A stretch of 41,454 nucleotides of DNA from Roseiflexaceae bacterium (GTDB lineage Bacteria > Chloroflexota > Chloroflexia > Chloroflexales > Roseiflexaceae), in NCBI GenBank assembly GCA_947450095.1, contig CANFUF010000015.1, positions 1-41,454 on the forward strand. The letters are read 5' to 3'. Both the position numbers and the translations under genes were made by a program. Below, one piece after another: positions 14,548 to 29,500 of this stretch; the stretch's first letter is position 1; every line of letters begins with the position of its first letter. The notes under the pieces are model-generated. The model did no database searches. It had not been told where the DNA came from and saw only the letters and a program-made list of their open reading frames with translations.

Positions 14548-17500
14548 ATGTCGAAATCAATCATTGCACAAATAACGCTGTTTGCTATGGCAATAATTGT
14601 TGTCGTTGCCGGTGGATTGTTGCTCGTTGATACGATGCAACGCCAAATGCCGTATACCCAAGTAAGTAATGCCTGGCAAATGGCCCAACTGAGTGGTGCA
14701 TATGAATTTCGTAGTGACGTCGATCAAATCACCAATTACCAGCCACGTTTGAGTAATTATGCCAAACCAAGTGCCCATGAACAATATGTGGTTGAGGGAA
14801 GTGTCGACGAAAGTAATCAAACAACGCAATTAGCTATTACGAATATTACCAACCGTGGAGCGAGCTTTGAGATACGCCGTACGCGTGGGCAATCCTACAT
14901 GCGCCAACACGGCGGTAAATGGACGGCGATAAATGCAATTCAAGATGTGAGTCAGTTAAATGCCCTTTCGTATTTGGCAGGGATGCGTAATATTACGGTT
15001 AAAGATAAAAATAATCTCACGTATGGATTTGTGTTTGATGGCAAACAATTTACGGATCATTTTGCGCGGTTATTAGCGGCGGATCAATCACATGGTATCA
15101 CCCATAATGCGGATTGGTATAGTGTGGCGCAATCGACGCAGCTCCGCCAAGCCCAGGGTGATGGCACGATTGCAATCGACAAAGATGGCTTGCCAAGCAC
15201 GTTGAACATGACGATGACTATGCCCGAAACAGCGCGTACGGGTGCGGTAAATGCCACTATCAAAACGACATTTTTGAACTATGCCCGCACAGGTATTGTA
15301 TTGCAACGGATGCTGCATCAGCCACTCAACGCGTTGAGCTTCATGGTGGGGTTGGATATTGGGGCGACGCAATATGCGTTTTTTGTGTTGATGGTGGTAT
15401 TGGCGTTGCTGCTGGTGGGCGTGGTCGTGTCGATATTTGGGCGGCGGCTTACCCTACCACTAACGTTGTTGGTGGTAGGGATTATGGTGTTTCAGCCATT
15501 TAGTGGGGTGGCGACGAGCCGCGCTGCGACTCAAACGGTTCCGGTGCCAACGCCACAACCTGCAGTACCATTTAACCCATTGATATCACCGATTAATCAG
15601 GTAATTGGTGGGAATGGGGTGATTTTGCCACAGGCTGGTGTACAGTCACCTGCGCAGATGACATTGGCGCGTAATGGTTCGTCGCGGGCATTATCGACGC
15701 GTGCTGATACGACTGCGGATGTTGATAGTGACGGTGATGGGTTAAGCGATAACCAAGAAGCGCTGTTGGGTACGAATCCCCGTAATGCTGACAGTGATGG
15801 CGATGGCCTGACGGACTTCCAAGAAGTGCAAATTGGTACGAATCCCAACCTCAAAGATACTGATGGTGATGGGTTGTCTGATTTTATTGAAGTCAAGTAC
15901 CCATCGACATATGGATCAGCGAAGTATTACACGTCGCCGTTTTCTCCAGATACCAATGGCGACGGCATTGATGACGGAGTTGAATGTCCCGAACATGTCA
16001 CCGCAGGTACGACTGCGTGTCGTGATAGTGATGGTGATGGAATTCCCGATTTTTTGGATTTTGATAACGATAACGATGGGGTGCCTGATAACTTCGATAT
16101 GGTGCCTGATGTTGGGCGGAATACTGCATTTACCGATAGTGCACCGTTCACGTATAGTGTGACTGATAGTAGTACAAGCAGTACGCCAGCGCCATTAGTT
16201 GTGTCGTTTCAATTTCGTCCGAGCGATCCCAAGTTGTTGTACGCTCATGGGGCGGTCTATGATTGGCCGAGTAATGACAAGCAGGGGCAGATTCAGCGGG
16301 TAAACGATACCACTTTTGCGTCAAGTTTGAGTAATCCGGCGAGTGACAGTAGTGCAAGCAACGGCGACATCAAAGTCTCTGGGATGATAGAGATTCGTGT
16401 CCCGGTGAGTGCGAGTTCATATGGCAACTTACCGCAAAAAGCCTGTGTGGCGACGAATAACTGTGGTGGTAGTAGTGATGACCGTACCCCTGCATGGCTT
16501 GATACCAGTAAATTAGCTCCGTATGGTATCAATGCGGTATGGTCAACCGATATCCAAGGCCAAAAAAAATCAAATGAGATTACGTTGTTGGTGCCGATTA
16601 ACCCCGTTTATGACAATACAGGGAGTATTGTGGCGTATGAAGCGGTAACATACTACGAAACTGCGTCCAAGGCATGGGAAGGGCAGCATCAAGCGCGGTT
16701 GATGTGGATTGTGAGTGCCATCCAAGATGTCTGCCCCCCCGACAAAGCTGATTGTAGTGATAGCGAACGCATCAGCCAGACGACGTCGGTGCACAATTAT
16801 TATGGGGAATTTACCGTCGCAGGGATGAAGGCTTCGGAATTGCAGCCATTCAAAAGCACCGTAATCTACGAAGATGTGGCCCAACCAGCAGTCAATGGCA
16901 CTCAACGGCGTTTGCAGATTAGTAAATTGGCACGCATGTTAGACAATGCGTACATGAATACCCCGTTCCTTGAGGTAAATTCAACCGATACGACGAAGTC
17001 GATTCCAGCCCTCTTTGATAACCGCAAAAATGCCGCATTAGCGACCCTGAGTACGTATGGGATTGATCCGACGGCCACGCGAGCAAGTACTTTTCAGTAT
17101 TCGACACCGTTTGAATCAATCAAAATCAGTAGCACGGAAATTCCGACGATTTTGAATCAACTGATTTGTCGTAAAACGATTACTACCGAAGATTGTACTG
17201 GCCAAGATCCCACCCAACTACTAAGTCAATGTGAAACAGATATGACTCCCCGCTGTAAGCCGGCAGTATTGATTGCCAGCGAAGGGCGTGAGCGTACGGC
17301 AGTATTTAACAAAAGTACCAACCGCATCAGCTTTAGTAACGTGGGGGTGCGGATTACCCGAAGTCTGAATGGCCAAATGTTTAAGGTGTCGGGTGGTAAG
17401 TGGGCTCCGTATGAAAATATCGACATTGGCAATGAAATAGATGCGGTGCAATCTCAAGTAGCGCCTGCATTAGATGCCAATGGGAATTATGTGGGTAAGC

Positions 17501-20500
17501 CTGCCACTATTGATGCTGATTCTTGGCAACAGCTCTATGGTGCAGTCGCTACTGCGATTGTGAGTACCTTTTTTAACCCCAAACAAGTCACCATGTATGC
17601 TGATATATTTGGTAAAAAACTGAGTGGCATCACCATCAATAGCTTTAAGGCACCGTCACAACCTGATTGGAATGGGGAAGTGACTGATATTGTCAATCTG
17701 TACCAGCCTTATTTTGTGCAAGCTACAAACACGAGTGCTCCTGCAGATGATGGTGGGGATGGCAGCAAAGCCCAAAATATCACCGATCAAACAGCGTTGG
17801 TGTCGGGTGTGCTCGCAGGAATTGGAGGAATTGCTGACGCCGATAGTGGGCGTTCCAAAGGGCTGGGTGCCGGCGATACCGCCGTAGCTGCCGGGACATT
17901 TATCGTCAATGCCATCCAAGTATTTGGTAGTGGGACAAAACTCGCCGATCACCAACTCATTGTTGATAATGTCATGGCGTCGGTGCAGTTAGTGATGGCA
18001 ATCGCTGATGCGGTGGGCGCCTACAAAGACTATGCCGAAGAAATAGCTTCAGTAGCCAAAACTGTCGCCGGCGCGACTGAAGCCGTCGAAAGTGTGGGAA
18101 AAATTGCGACATTAACCGATACGATTGGCAAAAAACTAGGGATTGTAGGGGTGGCAATTGCTTTGGCTGCTACGTGGGCTACGGCGATTATTTCAATTAA
18201 AAACGCTGAATTTGCCTACCAAAAAGCCAATGCCGTATCAGCGGCTATTGGTCAGACGGCAGTAATTGTTTTGATGTTGATTTTGAGTGCGACGGGTATT
18301 GGTGCCTTGGTGGCGGCGATTATTGGGGCACTTGATGCCTTGGCCAATCTGATTTGTAAAAATATTTCTCCTGAAAAACAACGAAGTACGGCGGGGCAGT
18401 GGTTGTGTGGCGGAATATCGGGGATTTTGGCCAATCTTTTTTCGCCGTTTGCGGCGAATTTGGTGATTGATCCGAGTGATGCGTATTCGCGCAAACAAGA
18501 GGTGATGCCACAATCACCGAAACTATCCGCATCGACGCGTGGATTCCGGGTAGGGAACGGCTGGGTGTCAAATATGAAGGTTGCCGATTATATTGATCGT
18601 ATGCCCTTCCCGGCCACTTGGATGGCATTGCCGTATTTTTGGCAGTGGAATGCCCAAAATGAACGTAACACAGCGTTTACCTATGCGTTAAGCAAAGATC
18701 AAATTGATTTGACTGGTTCGATTAGTTTGGGTTCGCAGTTTAATAGCTGGAGTAAAAATACCGATACGCGCGACGATTACAAAGGGTTTAAGTGGCGCAA
18801 GGAGATGTCGTTCTCGTATAACAATGTCTTTACCCAGAGTGGGATTAACCAGGCTTTGCCGGCAGTATGGATGTCTGAAGCCAGCAAGGTGGCGCAACAA
18901 AATTGTATTGCGATTTGGATTCCGTTGCCGTTTTTTCCATTTCCTATCCCCGTCTGTTACATGAAAACAGCCCAAGATACCAAATACACCAATTTAAACG
19001 AAGATGATGCCACGATTTTTGACGTATTCCCGAGCACATTTGGGCTATTTACCACGATGAAAGCCAAAGACAATGGCTATACGTTTAATTGGTCACCGGA
19101 AGTAGATGACCAACCGTCGTTCCCAGTATTTAAGGACGCCGATAATGATGGCGTACCAAATAGCCTCGAACTGACCCAAGGGTCAAGTGACAATAATTAC
19201 GATAGTGATGGCGATGGCGTCGATGATAATCGCGAAATCGCCTTGGGGACGAACCCCAACAGCAAAGATAGTGACGGCGACGGACTCACCGATCTCCAAG
19301 AATTTCAGTATGGCACTGACCCAAATCGTGTCGATACCGATGGTGATGGCCTGACTGATGGCGAAGAAATTGTGCGGAGTGTGAATGGTGCCCGTGTGGG
19401 TGGCTGGGATGTTACCTATGCGATTGTCAATGGTGTGCCACAAACGACATGGATTGGCTCAGATCCGCTCAAAAGTGATAGCGATGGTGACGGTATCATC
19501 GATGTACGTGAACGCATCCTTGGCTGGAGCCCCTATGCCAAAAATAGTGGTGATATTGTCGGGACAGATGGGACAGTCAACGAAGGCCTTAATCCTGTCC
19601 TCAGTGTCAATTTCGAAACGTCCGGGATTGCTGGTTTTGTCAATAATGGGCTCCAAAAAAATGTGCTTACGTGTGTAGGTGGCTGTCCTACGGTTGTGAG
19701 TGACCGCCCCAACAGCAAGAGCATTTTATTGAATGGGTACCAACACTACAATGCCGGTACGGGGAATATGTATCAGTTTGGGCAACAATTTAGCGTGGCT
19801 GCCTGGGTCAAGCCGTTACGACCAAATATCGGCATTTTTACGCAATACGATGCGATTATTGGGCAATACGGTGAATTTCAGCTGATGCGTCGGAGCAACG
19901 GCGTATTGGCGATTAGTCTGAGTACGACATCAGGGAATTACGAATTTGATACGGGAGTCGCGCTCCCGTTACAAACCTGGACGCATGTAGTGGTGACCTA
20001 TGACGGTGCGGCATTGGTGATTTATACCAATGGCAACGAAGCTACCCGCTATGCGATTCGTGGGCGAGTTGTTGACAGTGATACCGGTGCCAATGATTTG
20101 CGCATCGGTGGCTGGCAGAAATCAAAAGCTGTGTTGGGAATCGCCAATAATAGATACGAAAGTGGTACGGCGTTTATGGGCGGTATCGACGATATCGCCG
20201 TCTACCAAGTAGCGTTGCGGGCCTACGAGGTGCGGTCATTGATGCAAAACACCTTGACGGCCAACAACGACTTGATTGTGCGCCCTGGTGACCGGGTGGT
20301 CGCCAATGTCAATTTGCAGAATAAATTGTTGGGTCGTACGGTCAAAGGGATGACGACGTTAATCACGCAGTCAGCCAAATACCAATCAATGGCAAGTGTC
20401 GAAGCACCACTTGCCCTCGGACCAAATAGTGCCACCGCATCAAATATGTTGTTTACGGTGCCGGGGAATACGTTTGCAACCACCGGCGCAACGGCGTTCC

Positions 20501-23500
20501 GGGCAGGGTGTATGTTTGCTGCGAATCAATTGTGTCTCAAGCTCGATGAACCGGCAGATAGTGCGGCGTTTGCCGACTTGTCGGAATATGGTCGTACGGT
20601 GACTTGTTCAATTGCAGCCGCTACCTGCCCACGCTATAGCACTGGCAGTTGGGTGTTTGATAATCAAAATGGGAATCCGAATATGGTGGTTGATAAAGCT
20701 GTCGGCGACAGCATCAGCCAACGTGACTTCACGATTGCCATGTGGGTGCGGCCGTTGGGTCAATCGACGGTGACGCGTTCATTGTTGGTAAACAATAACG
20801 GTACGACGCCGTTCCGGCTTGATTTGTCTACAGAGAAACCACGCTTCAAGCTCGGTACTGTCGCCGCTGATTTGATGGTTGCCAATCCGTTGCCACTCGG
20901 GCAGTGGAGCCATTTGACCTTTAGTGTGGTGGGCGGCTTGCGGGCAATCTATGTGAATGGCATATTGGCGGCCAAAGACAGTGTAGCGACCAGCTATACC
21001 GGTTCTATTGGCGCGATGGTAATTGGGGCAGATGCGAGTCGTAATTTTGCTGCAGGGAATATCCGCGACATCCAAGTCTATGCGAGTGGCTTAACAAATA
21101 CCCAGATCATGACGATTGCTGGTAGTTGTGATGACGTGAATTTGTTGACGTGTGTGCCATTCAATGGCAATACGTTGGATTATGCTCAGACCGCACTTGA
21201 TCAAGGGATTAATCTGAACTGTGGGTCGTGTGTGAATAATGGTGCGACCACCATGTATGTGCCGGCGGGTACGACGTTTCCCACCGGCTATGCGCGACTA
21301 CTGAATGGTCACGATGTCACTATTATGCTCAAAATACGGTTTAGTAGTTTGCAAGCTGGGGCTAATGTCATCTGGACGACCGGTGGCAGTAATCCCATCC
21401 AAATTAAAGTAGTGAAGTATGGTTTTGGGAGTTCTGGTGTGCCGACATTTACGATTGGTGGCACGAACATTACGGCTGGAACGATTACGACCAACACGTG
21501 GTACATGCTGACGGCGCGCTATCAAGCCGGCAAAATGACGTTGGTGGTCAATGCGGTGGATGGTGCTGGTACGGGGGTGACTACCACTATTGCCACTGCC
21601 CAAAATGTGGCGACACCAGTGCTCCAAGATAATGTAAATGTGGGGGCGGCGAACCTAGAGTTCGATAGTCTGCGCGTCTATCGCATGGCGGTCAGCGATG
21701 ACACGCTTGCGGCATTGGCACAGCTTCAGCTCATTGGCACCCAAACTGGCCTCGTCAATACGGCGCCGGCCTCGGATGTGATGGCGGTCAACGCGGATAC
21801 GCGGGTCAAGGTGATTCAGTCCGATGCGAATTTTGAAATTCTGCCAACGGCAAATATGTGTGCGGCGATTAGTGTGCTCATCTGTATGCCGTTTAAATCT
21901 GCCCCAATTGCGGGCAACACGTTGGCACAGGCGTGTAATCCAAGCGTGAACTGTCCGGCAATCACGCAGAGCGGTGCTGATTTTAGTGGCAATAAATATT
22001 TTGCGCTAGACAATAATGTCGCATGGTCTACGTTTGTGGGAGCCAATAGTTATACCGTGATGACGTGGGTGCGTCTCAATGTGGTAGGTGGTGATCAAGC
22101 GATTATCACCGATCGTCAAACGAATTTCGAAGATTGTAATAATGTCAGCTGGAATAAAGATAAATGTCCCCAAAATAGAAACAATAAACTATTGCGTTTG
22201 ATTGTGCGGGGTGGCAAGCTCCACATGGGGTACTACAACAACGACCTCAATGGTACTACCACGTTGGCAGCCAATACGTGGTACCACGTGGCGTTTGTCA
22301 AAGGGAATAGTGGTCGGGCGATTTATCTCAATGGCAATCTCGAGGCCAGTGATACAGTCACAACTAATTTGTCCGAAACCCGTAACTTGGGCATTGGGTT
22401 GGTTCCCTATGAAGCGTCGAATCCGACTGGTCAGATTGATAAATCACCGCTAAACGGTCTATTGAGTGACTTCCAAGTTCACAAAGCGGTACTGACCCAA
22501 ACACAGATTCGCCAAGTGGTACAAAATGCCGCGCTCGAGATGCGCGTGCCGTTTGATGAGCCGGCCTTGGCGACGGCGTTTGGTGATGCGGCCGCCAGTG
22601 ATTTGCAACTCACCTGTGTGGTGAACTGCCCAATGAGTGGGGTGACGGGTCGTGATGACCGTGGTGTGCGGTTTAATGGGACCCAATCACTGGGCTTTAA
22701 TGCGGTGTCCAGTGGCTATATCGCTTCGAATTTGGCAGGCAACGCCATCAACTATACCTTGAGTATGTGGATAAAGCCCACCAGCTACGGCACGTGGTTA
22801 GTGGGCAATGGCAACGCCAACAAAAATCTGCGGATTGGGATTAATAATGATGGCAAAGTGACCTATGAACGGGCCTATGTGTGTGGTGCAAACTATTGCT
22901 GGCCGAGCACACCGTTGGTATCGAATGAGACCGTGCCAGTCGGGATGTGGTCGCAAATCACCGTGAGCACCGGCTTTGGCACTGAGTACCTCTATGTCAA
23001 TGGGAATGCCCCAGTGACGCGTAGCCAAAACGCCCCCACGGTGGTGACCAATAACGATCCGGTATTGTTTGGGCAAGGGTATGTGGGTGATATGGACGAA
23101 ATCCGCATCAGTCCTAACCCTACGACCAGCAATACCCCTGTACTTGATAGCATGAAGCAAGCGCCGTCGTGGAATTTGCGCTTTGAAGATAGCTTCAAAA
23201 ATGACGTGTTGACGGTGAGCAACAACGTTACCAAAACGACGACGATTGATGCGGCGATTTTGCCAGACAATGTACCGGCACGGTGGGGCATCAATCGGCT
23301 GAATTATGCCGCAAATTGTGAAAATATGGGTGTGAGTGGCGTAGAATGCCCTGCTGCTGGAGCAGTGGGTATGGCGGGTATCGCGAGTAATTTCAATGGC
23401 TCGACTACGATGCTCCAAGTCGATAATTCGGCAACGCTGATTGGCGAGCTTGCGAACGGTGGCACCGTGCAAATGATGGTGCGCCCGGATTCACCCACCA

Positions 23501-26500
23501 AAACCCCGCAAACGATTTTGTCGTATGGCGACACCAGCGGCAATACCGTGTTGCGGGTGCGCTTGATTAATAGTGGCAATGTCGAGATCAAGGTAGGGAA
23601 TTCGACCTTTACGAGTGCTTCGACCCTGCCCCCAGCGTGGAATCAGTTGTCGTTTAGCTTTGGCGCTGACGGCTTCCGTTACTTCCAAAACGGCAACCTC
23701 GATACGAGTGTCAATGCGAGCAGTAGCGCGGCCATTGCGACATTGACGACCAATGGCGCCTGGAAATTATTGATTGGTGGGCGGATTAATGGCTCGAGTC
23801 TGACTGAGCCATTCAAGGGCGGTATCGACGATATTACCTTTACGTCAGCGTCACTCGATGCGCGCAAAGTATTTCGTTTGGCACGGTCACAATTTTCACA
23901 GGCGATTAGCAAAAAAGTAATTGCCAATGTCACGATTGATGCAGATAGCCCACAAGTAGCGATTGTGAATCCGGCGTATGTGTCGCGCATACCAACGCAA
24001 TTCACCATCCAGACCAGTGATGTGGGTTCATATGTCCAACGGGTGCTCTTTACCACGCAGCCGGCAACAGGGAGCCAGACCAGTGTGACGGCGCCCGCCT
24101 GTCAAGATGCAGTAGGCAATACGGCGTTTTGTCCGACCTTCCAGTTAAGCCAGACGCCCACTGTCAACATCGAAGGACGTTATGGGTTGCGGGTCGAGGC
24201 TTATGATGCAGTTGAAAACCGTGGTGTATCGCAATCGTCGGTATTGGTTGATACGACGCCTCCGGTAGCGACATTAATCCGCAATGCCGGAACCTATACG
24301 ACGGAACATCCGTTAGGGACGAATCAACAGTTGTTGACGTTGCGATTGACGGTCGATGACCCCAAATTAAAAAACCTCGATAACGTGGCTGGGAGTGGCG
24401 TCAAGCAAGTGAATGTGATGGTGCGGGACATGGGTGCCCGCAACATGATTACGGCACCGGTGCCTGCTGCTTACATCAATGGCGCATGGCAAGCAACGGT
24501 TGATTTACCGTTTGTCAATCCGACCGGGTTCTACCTCGTAAGTGCGACTGCCACGGACAACGTGGGCAATACGAGTGCAGAGCAAATGGTTGCAGGAGTC
24601 ACGAATCCGATTGAGGTTGACAGTACGGCGCCTAACGATTTGTTGGTGTCACCGTCACCTGACGCCAAGAATCTGTTTTTGATTGGGGCACAAGCGATCC
24701 AAGGCCGGGTATCTGATTATTATGATGGGCGGGCGGCGTTGCAACGGCCGTTGCGCGTGCGACTTGACTTCGAGGCCCCTGACGGCGCCAAAGAATTCGA
24801 CAATCGCGCCAACAGCCGCTATACCACCAACTGTACGGTTTGTCCGACGACGGCCAATGATACGTTCATCCCCGATCGGCGTATTGCGCGCTTTAATATT
24901 GACGGCACGCAACAACTGTTGACGATTCGCAATGCTGCTGGAACGATTACCGATACGTTTAGTGTGGCGATATTGGCAAAAATCAGCGACACGGGGACGA
25001 TCTTGAGCGTGGGCACTACGGCCAATCCCCGCTTGCGGATTTTGGCAGAAAAATCAGGCGCAGGATTTAAGTTTACTGGCTATCGTGGGGCGTCTTCGGT
25101 GTCATCTGCACCTATCGCTGCCAATACGTGGTACTACCTGATTTATAACGAAGTCGCCAACAAGATGAGTTTGTCGTATGGCGCTCAATTGACGAGTATG
25201 ACGACGTTGACGACGACGATTGCGAGCGGGCTGGCAGTGCCTCCAAGTGGTGACAATGTGGTGCTGGGGGCGATTCAATCTTCACCAACATCTGCGGCCA
25301 TTTTTGAAGATTACTTCCGCGGCTACATCGATGATTTGATTATTAGTTCGATGCCACTGGCTCCAATTGACTTGATGGGGCGGTCGTTGGCGTTTGGGAG
25401 TGGCACGCAGACACACAAATTACGTCTCGATATTACCGATGACAGCTATGGTTCACCTGATATTTTGGGTACAAAGGCGCGTTATTTTGCCCCGGTCAAT
25501 CAAAACACCTTCCCGGTTGTCGATGCCATGCACGGCGTGAGAAGCGACCTGTGTAGAGGTGAAACAACCAGCCCGAACGTGACGTGTCCGCAGCTCGATG
25601 TGGGTTTTTCGACCAATGCACTTATTTTGAGTCATGCGACAGATGGTGTGAAACTTGGCTATGGCTTTACGACGTTGCGACAGACCCAATCGACGGTGGC
25701 GGTGCGTTTCTACGTGCCGAGTGATGCGGCATCTGGGCGAATTTTTTCATTGTTGCCACCGGCTGCCACAATTAGTATGACCTTGGATTTTGCGGCGGAT
25801 ACGCGCAGTGTGGCTACGACGGTGCGTTCATCTGCAACCAGCATAACGAGTACTGCGACCGAATTGCTTGACAGTAATTGGCACACATTGGTGATGACTA
25901 CCACTGATGATGCCACCAATACCAATGTGACGGTGTTTATTGATGGCCAACAGGTTACCACCGGCTCATTGGTTGGGCATTGGAGCAGTGCACAATTAAT
26001 TGTTGGTGCAACGAGTGGTGTATTGGCTGCCAAGGGTGTACAGGTTGATGATATTGCGGTGTTTGATGGGGCGTTATCGATTGCCGAAATGAATGATTTT
26101 GCGTATGGGTATAGCACGGTCTATCACGAGCAATTTGATGATAGTACGGCGACGATAAATCGTTTGACCAGTGATGCTTCACCGTTCCACCAAGCGAGTA
26201 TGTATTTGAGTAGTGATAGTCACCTTGCAATGGTGCCAGGGATTGTAGGTGACAGTGCGATGGCGTTTGATGGCAATGATCGCATGAATCACCGTGATAG
26301 CAAAGGGTTGACTTTTGCCCAAGGGAATCAAGTGTGGTCGATGGCAACATGGCTCAAGCCTGCAGGGAATACGGGTAGTATCATCCGGGGTGTGGCAAAT
26401 GGATATAGCTATGAGTTGCAATTAGTCGATGGGAAGCCATCGTTGCAAATGGCTGGGATGACGTTGCAAGCACCAGCCAAACCATTGTATGACACCTATC

Positions 26501-29500
26501 ATTTGGCGATAAGTGCCGACGGGGTGTTGGCGCATATGTATATCAATGGCACCGAAGTGGTGAGTGCGAGTGTTGGGACGATGACGTTGCCGAGTAGTTT
26601 GATCAAAAATCGGTCAATTGGGGGTACGGCAACGCAATCGAGTACTGTCACCAATGGTGATGCGAGTAACGCAAGTAATGGTGACAAAAACAGTACGTGG
26701 GTTAATAGTTCGTCCAATAGCATTAGTAAAACAAATGTAGAAAATAATCCGTGGTGGCAAGTGGACCTAGGTGTAAGCGCACAATCACTTATTGATGTGA
26801 TAAAAATCTACAATCGGAGTGATTGTTGTGCTGGCGAATTGAGTGATTTCTATATCATGGTGGCAGATACGCCGTTTAGTACGGTTGATTCGACCCTCAA
26901 TACCGCAATTGCCCATGCGACATGGTCGTATCGTCAGGTCGGTGCCGTTGCGGATCATTTGACGATGGTATTACCACCCAATGTGTCGGGGCGGTATGTG
27001 CGCATCCAAAAAGCAGGTGCGAATCAATCATTGACTCTATCTGAAGTTGAGGTATTGCAAGCGCCCGTGGTGGTGCTCGGTGAAAATTATACGGGTACGA
27101 TGGATGATTTGCGTGTCTATCGCCGTACCTTGAGTCAACGGGATATCACCCAATTAATGGCGATGGGCTGGAACAATAGTACGTTGGTGGCGCGGGTCGA
27201 TGGATTTAACTGGCAACAATCACTGCGTAGTGGTTTGGAAGTCAATGCTGCGATTCAGAGTATGACGTCAGATAATCAACAAAATACGCGTTTGTCGATT
27301 GGCGAGCATCAACTATGGAGTGGCCGGATAGACACGGCTGCGCCACGGATTGTATCGAATGAAACCGCGATTACCGCGACGGGGTTGTATAGCTTTACGA
27401 TGCAACTCGATGATCGCAATATGGATGTTGCCCAGATTCAAACCCCGTGTGGTGGGCGCTTCCGCTACAACGAAAGCACACCACAGTCGTTGTGGTATCA
27501 CACTAATTCGAGTGCATTTGACGGCACAATCATGGAGACTACCCATTTGAGCGGTGGTTGTGTGATGAGTGCAATGCCAGACTTTAGTCGTCAAGTGACG
27601 CAAGTGGTGAGCTCGACCCAAACGATTGATTATGGCAGTCGCTATGGGTATGTGGGTGGCAATAACCAAATTTTGATTGTCGATGTGCAAAATTCCGTGA
27701 CAATGGTACAAAACAGCGTGGCTATTTCGGGGACGGTGACGCAGCTCCAAGTGAATCGTGCCCAAAACCGTTTGTATGCGGTGAGTGTGCTCGCCACACC
27801 CACTCCACGAGCAATTGTGTCGATTTTTGATATTCCCAATAATGCAGCGCGGTTGACATTACGTGGCAGTATCGCGATCGCACTGACCACCAATACCACT
27901 GTGAACTACATTGCGATTTCGACAGAATATGACCAAGGGGTTCATACTGATCAGAATCTCATGGTGTTGTTGAGCGGTGCACCACAACACCTCATAAGTA
28001 TCAAGGTGACCAACCCTGAACAACCGACCCAAGTTGCAAGTATTGATATCGTGAACCCGACTTATGGGATGGTGGCTGGGTATGATGTTTTGCTGTTCGC
28101 TCAAGGGGAGAATGGATTAGGGATTTATAGTGTTGATACTGCGGGTGCGATAACATTTGTACGACGCTATAACACGGATGGATTTATTAATCAGGTGTAC
28201 TTGAATAATTTTGATGCATTGGCGATTGACGATGACGAACCATATAGTCCCCTTGGTGATGTCGTTTCGCCAAATACGTTACGAATTTTGCCATTGATTA
28301 CGGGGGTGACTGATGGTCATGCCACCATCACCGATACGATTACCGAACGGGTGGTGTATGTCCATACCACCCCAACAACTAACGACGAATTCCGCTCGTA
28401 TCGCATCAAAGATATTGTGCCGTATCTGAATGACGACTTGTTGCTATTGAGTACTGATGGGGAAAACGCCCGGAATAATCGTATTTCGATGATAAATACG
28501 ACAGGTATGACTGCCACCTTACGAAGCGATACGTTGTTTGCCAGCCCTGGGGTAACCCAAATCGCCGCGCTCAACAATAATGTGTTGTTATTGGCTAATC
28601 AGGCGAATACTGCGACATTGACGGGATACCAAATCAGTGACCGTCGGCTTGCAACCCGTGCATGTGACCGGGCTGCGAATTGTAGCGTGCAAGTCGCGAC
28701 AACCCGGAGTACGCCACGATTGTCGCGGAGCACGCCTGATGTCGCAGATGTGTTGATTATTAATCAAGCAAATGTGTACACCACAACCAATCAATTAATT
28801 GGGGTACGGGCTCAGGCGCCAGCAGGGATTGCTGCGATTGGGATGCAAATTGATGGTGTAAATGTGGGTGCGACTTGGACCGCTCCCGTCAGTAGTACGT
28901 TGACATCAGTAGAAACGACAATCCCATTGACGATTGGTGCGGGCGTCCATACGATGAATAGTGTAATGCAGGATAATAATGGCTCGCCAGCGGTGAGTTC
29001 TGCAGTCTATACCTTTACGGTTGATTTACAAGCACCACAAATTCAATTGGCGGACACGACCGTTGGCTTAAACAAACTCGTCGATGGCTATTTGTCGATT
29101 GGGGTGGTGATTACTGACGACAATGATTTGCCAAGCTTGCAGATTATAAATCTGAGCGATAACACAACCTTACCGTTTTCATATGTGACCAATAATCATG
29201 TCATGAAGGCCAAGGTGTTTTATCCAGCGGCAACCATTACTCAAACATCAATGTCGTTGCGGGTAATTGCAATCGATGTAGCCCGTCGCAAAACGACACG
29301 TGATGTCGTGGTCAATGTTGACACGACTGCACCACGCTTGGTCAATGGCAGCATAAATGCATTGATTAAGGGCGTGATGAAGCCATTAACCGATGGTATG
29401 GGGCTAACACGTACGGTGCCGCTCGATTTGAATGTCGCATGGACACAAATTAGTGATCAATCTGCAATTGCATTGCGCCAATTGGAATATACGGTCCAAA

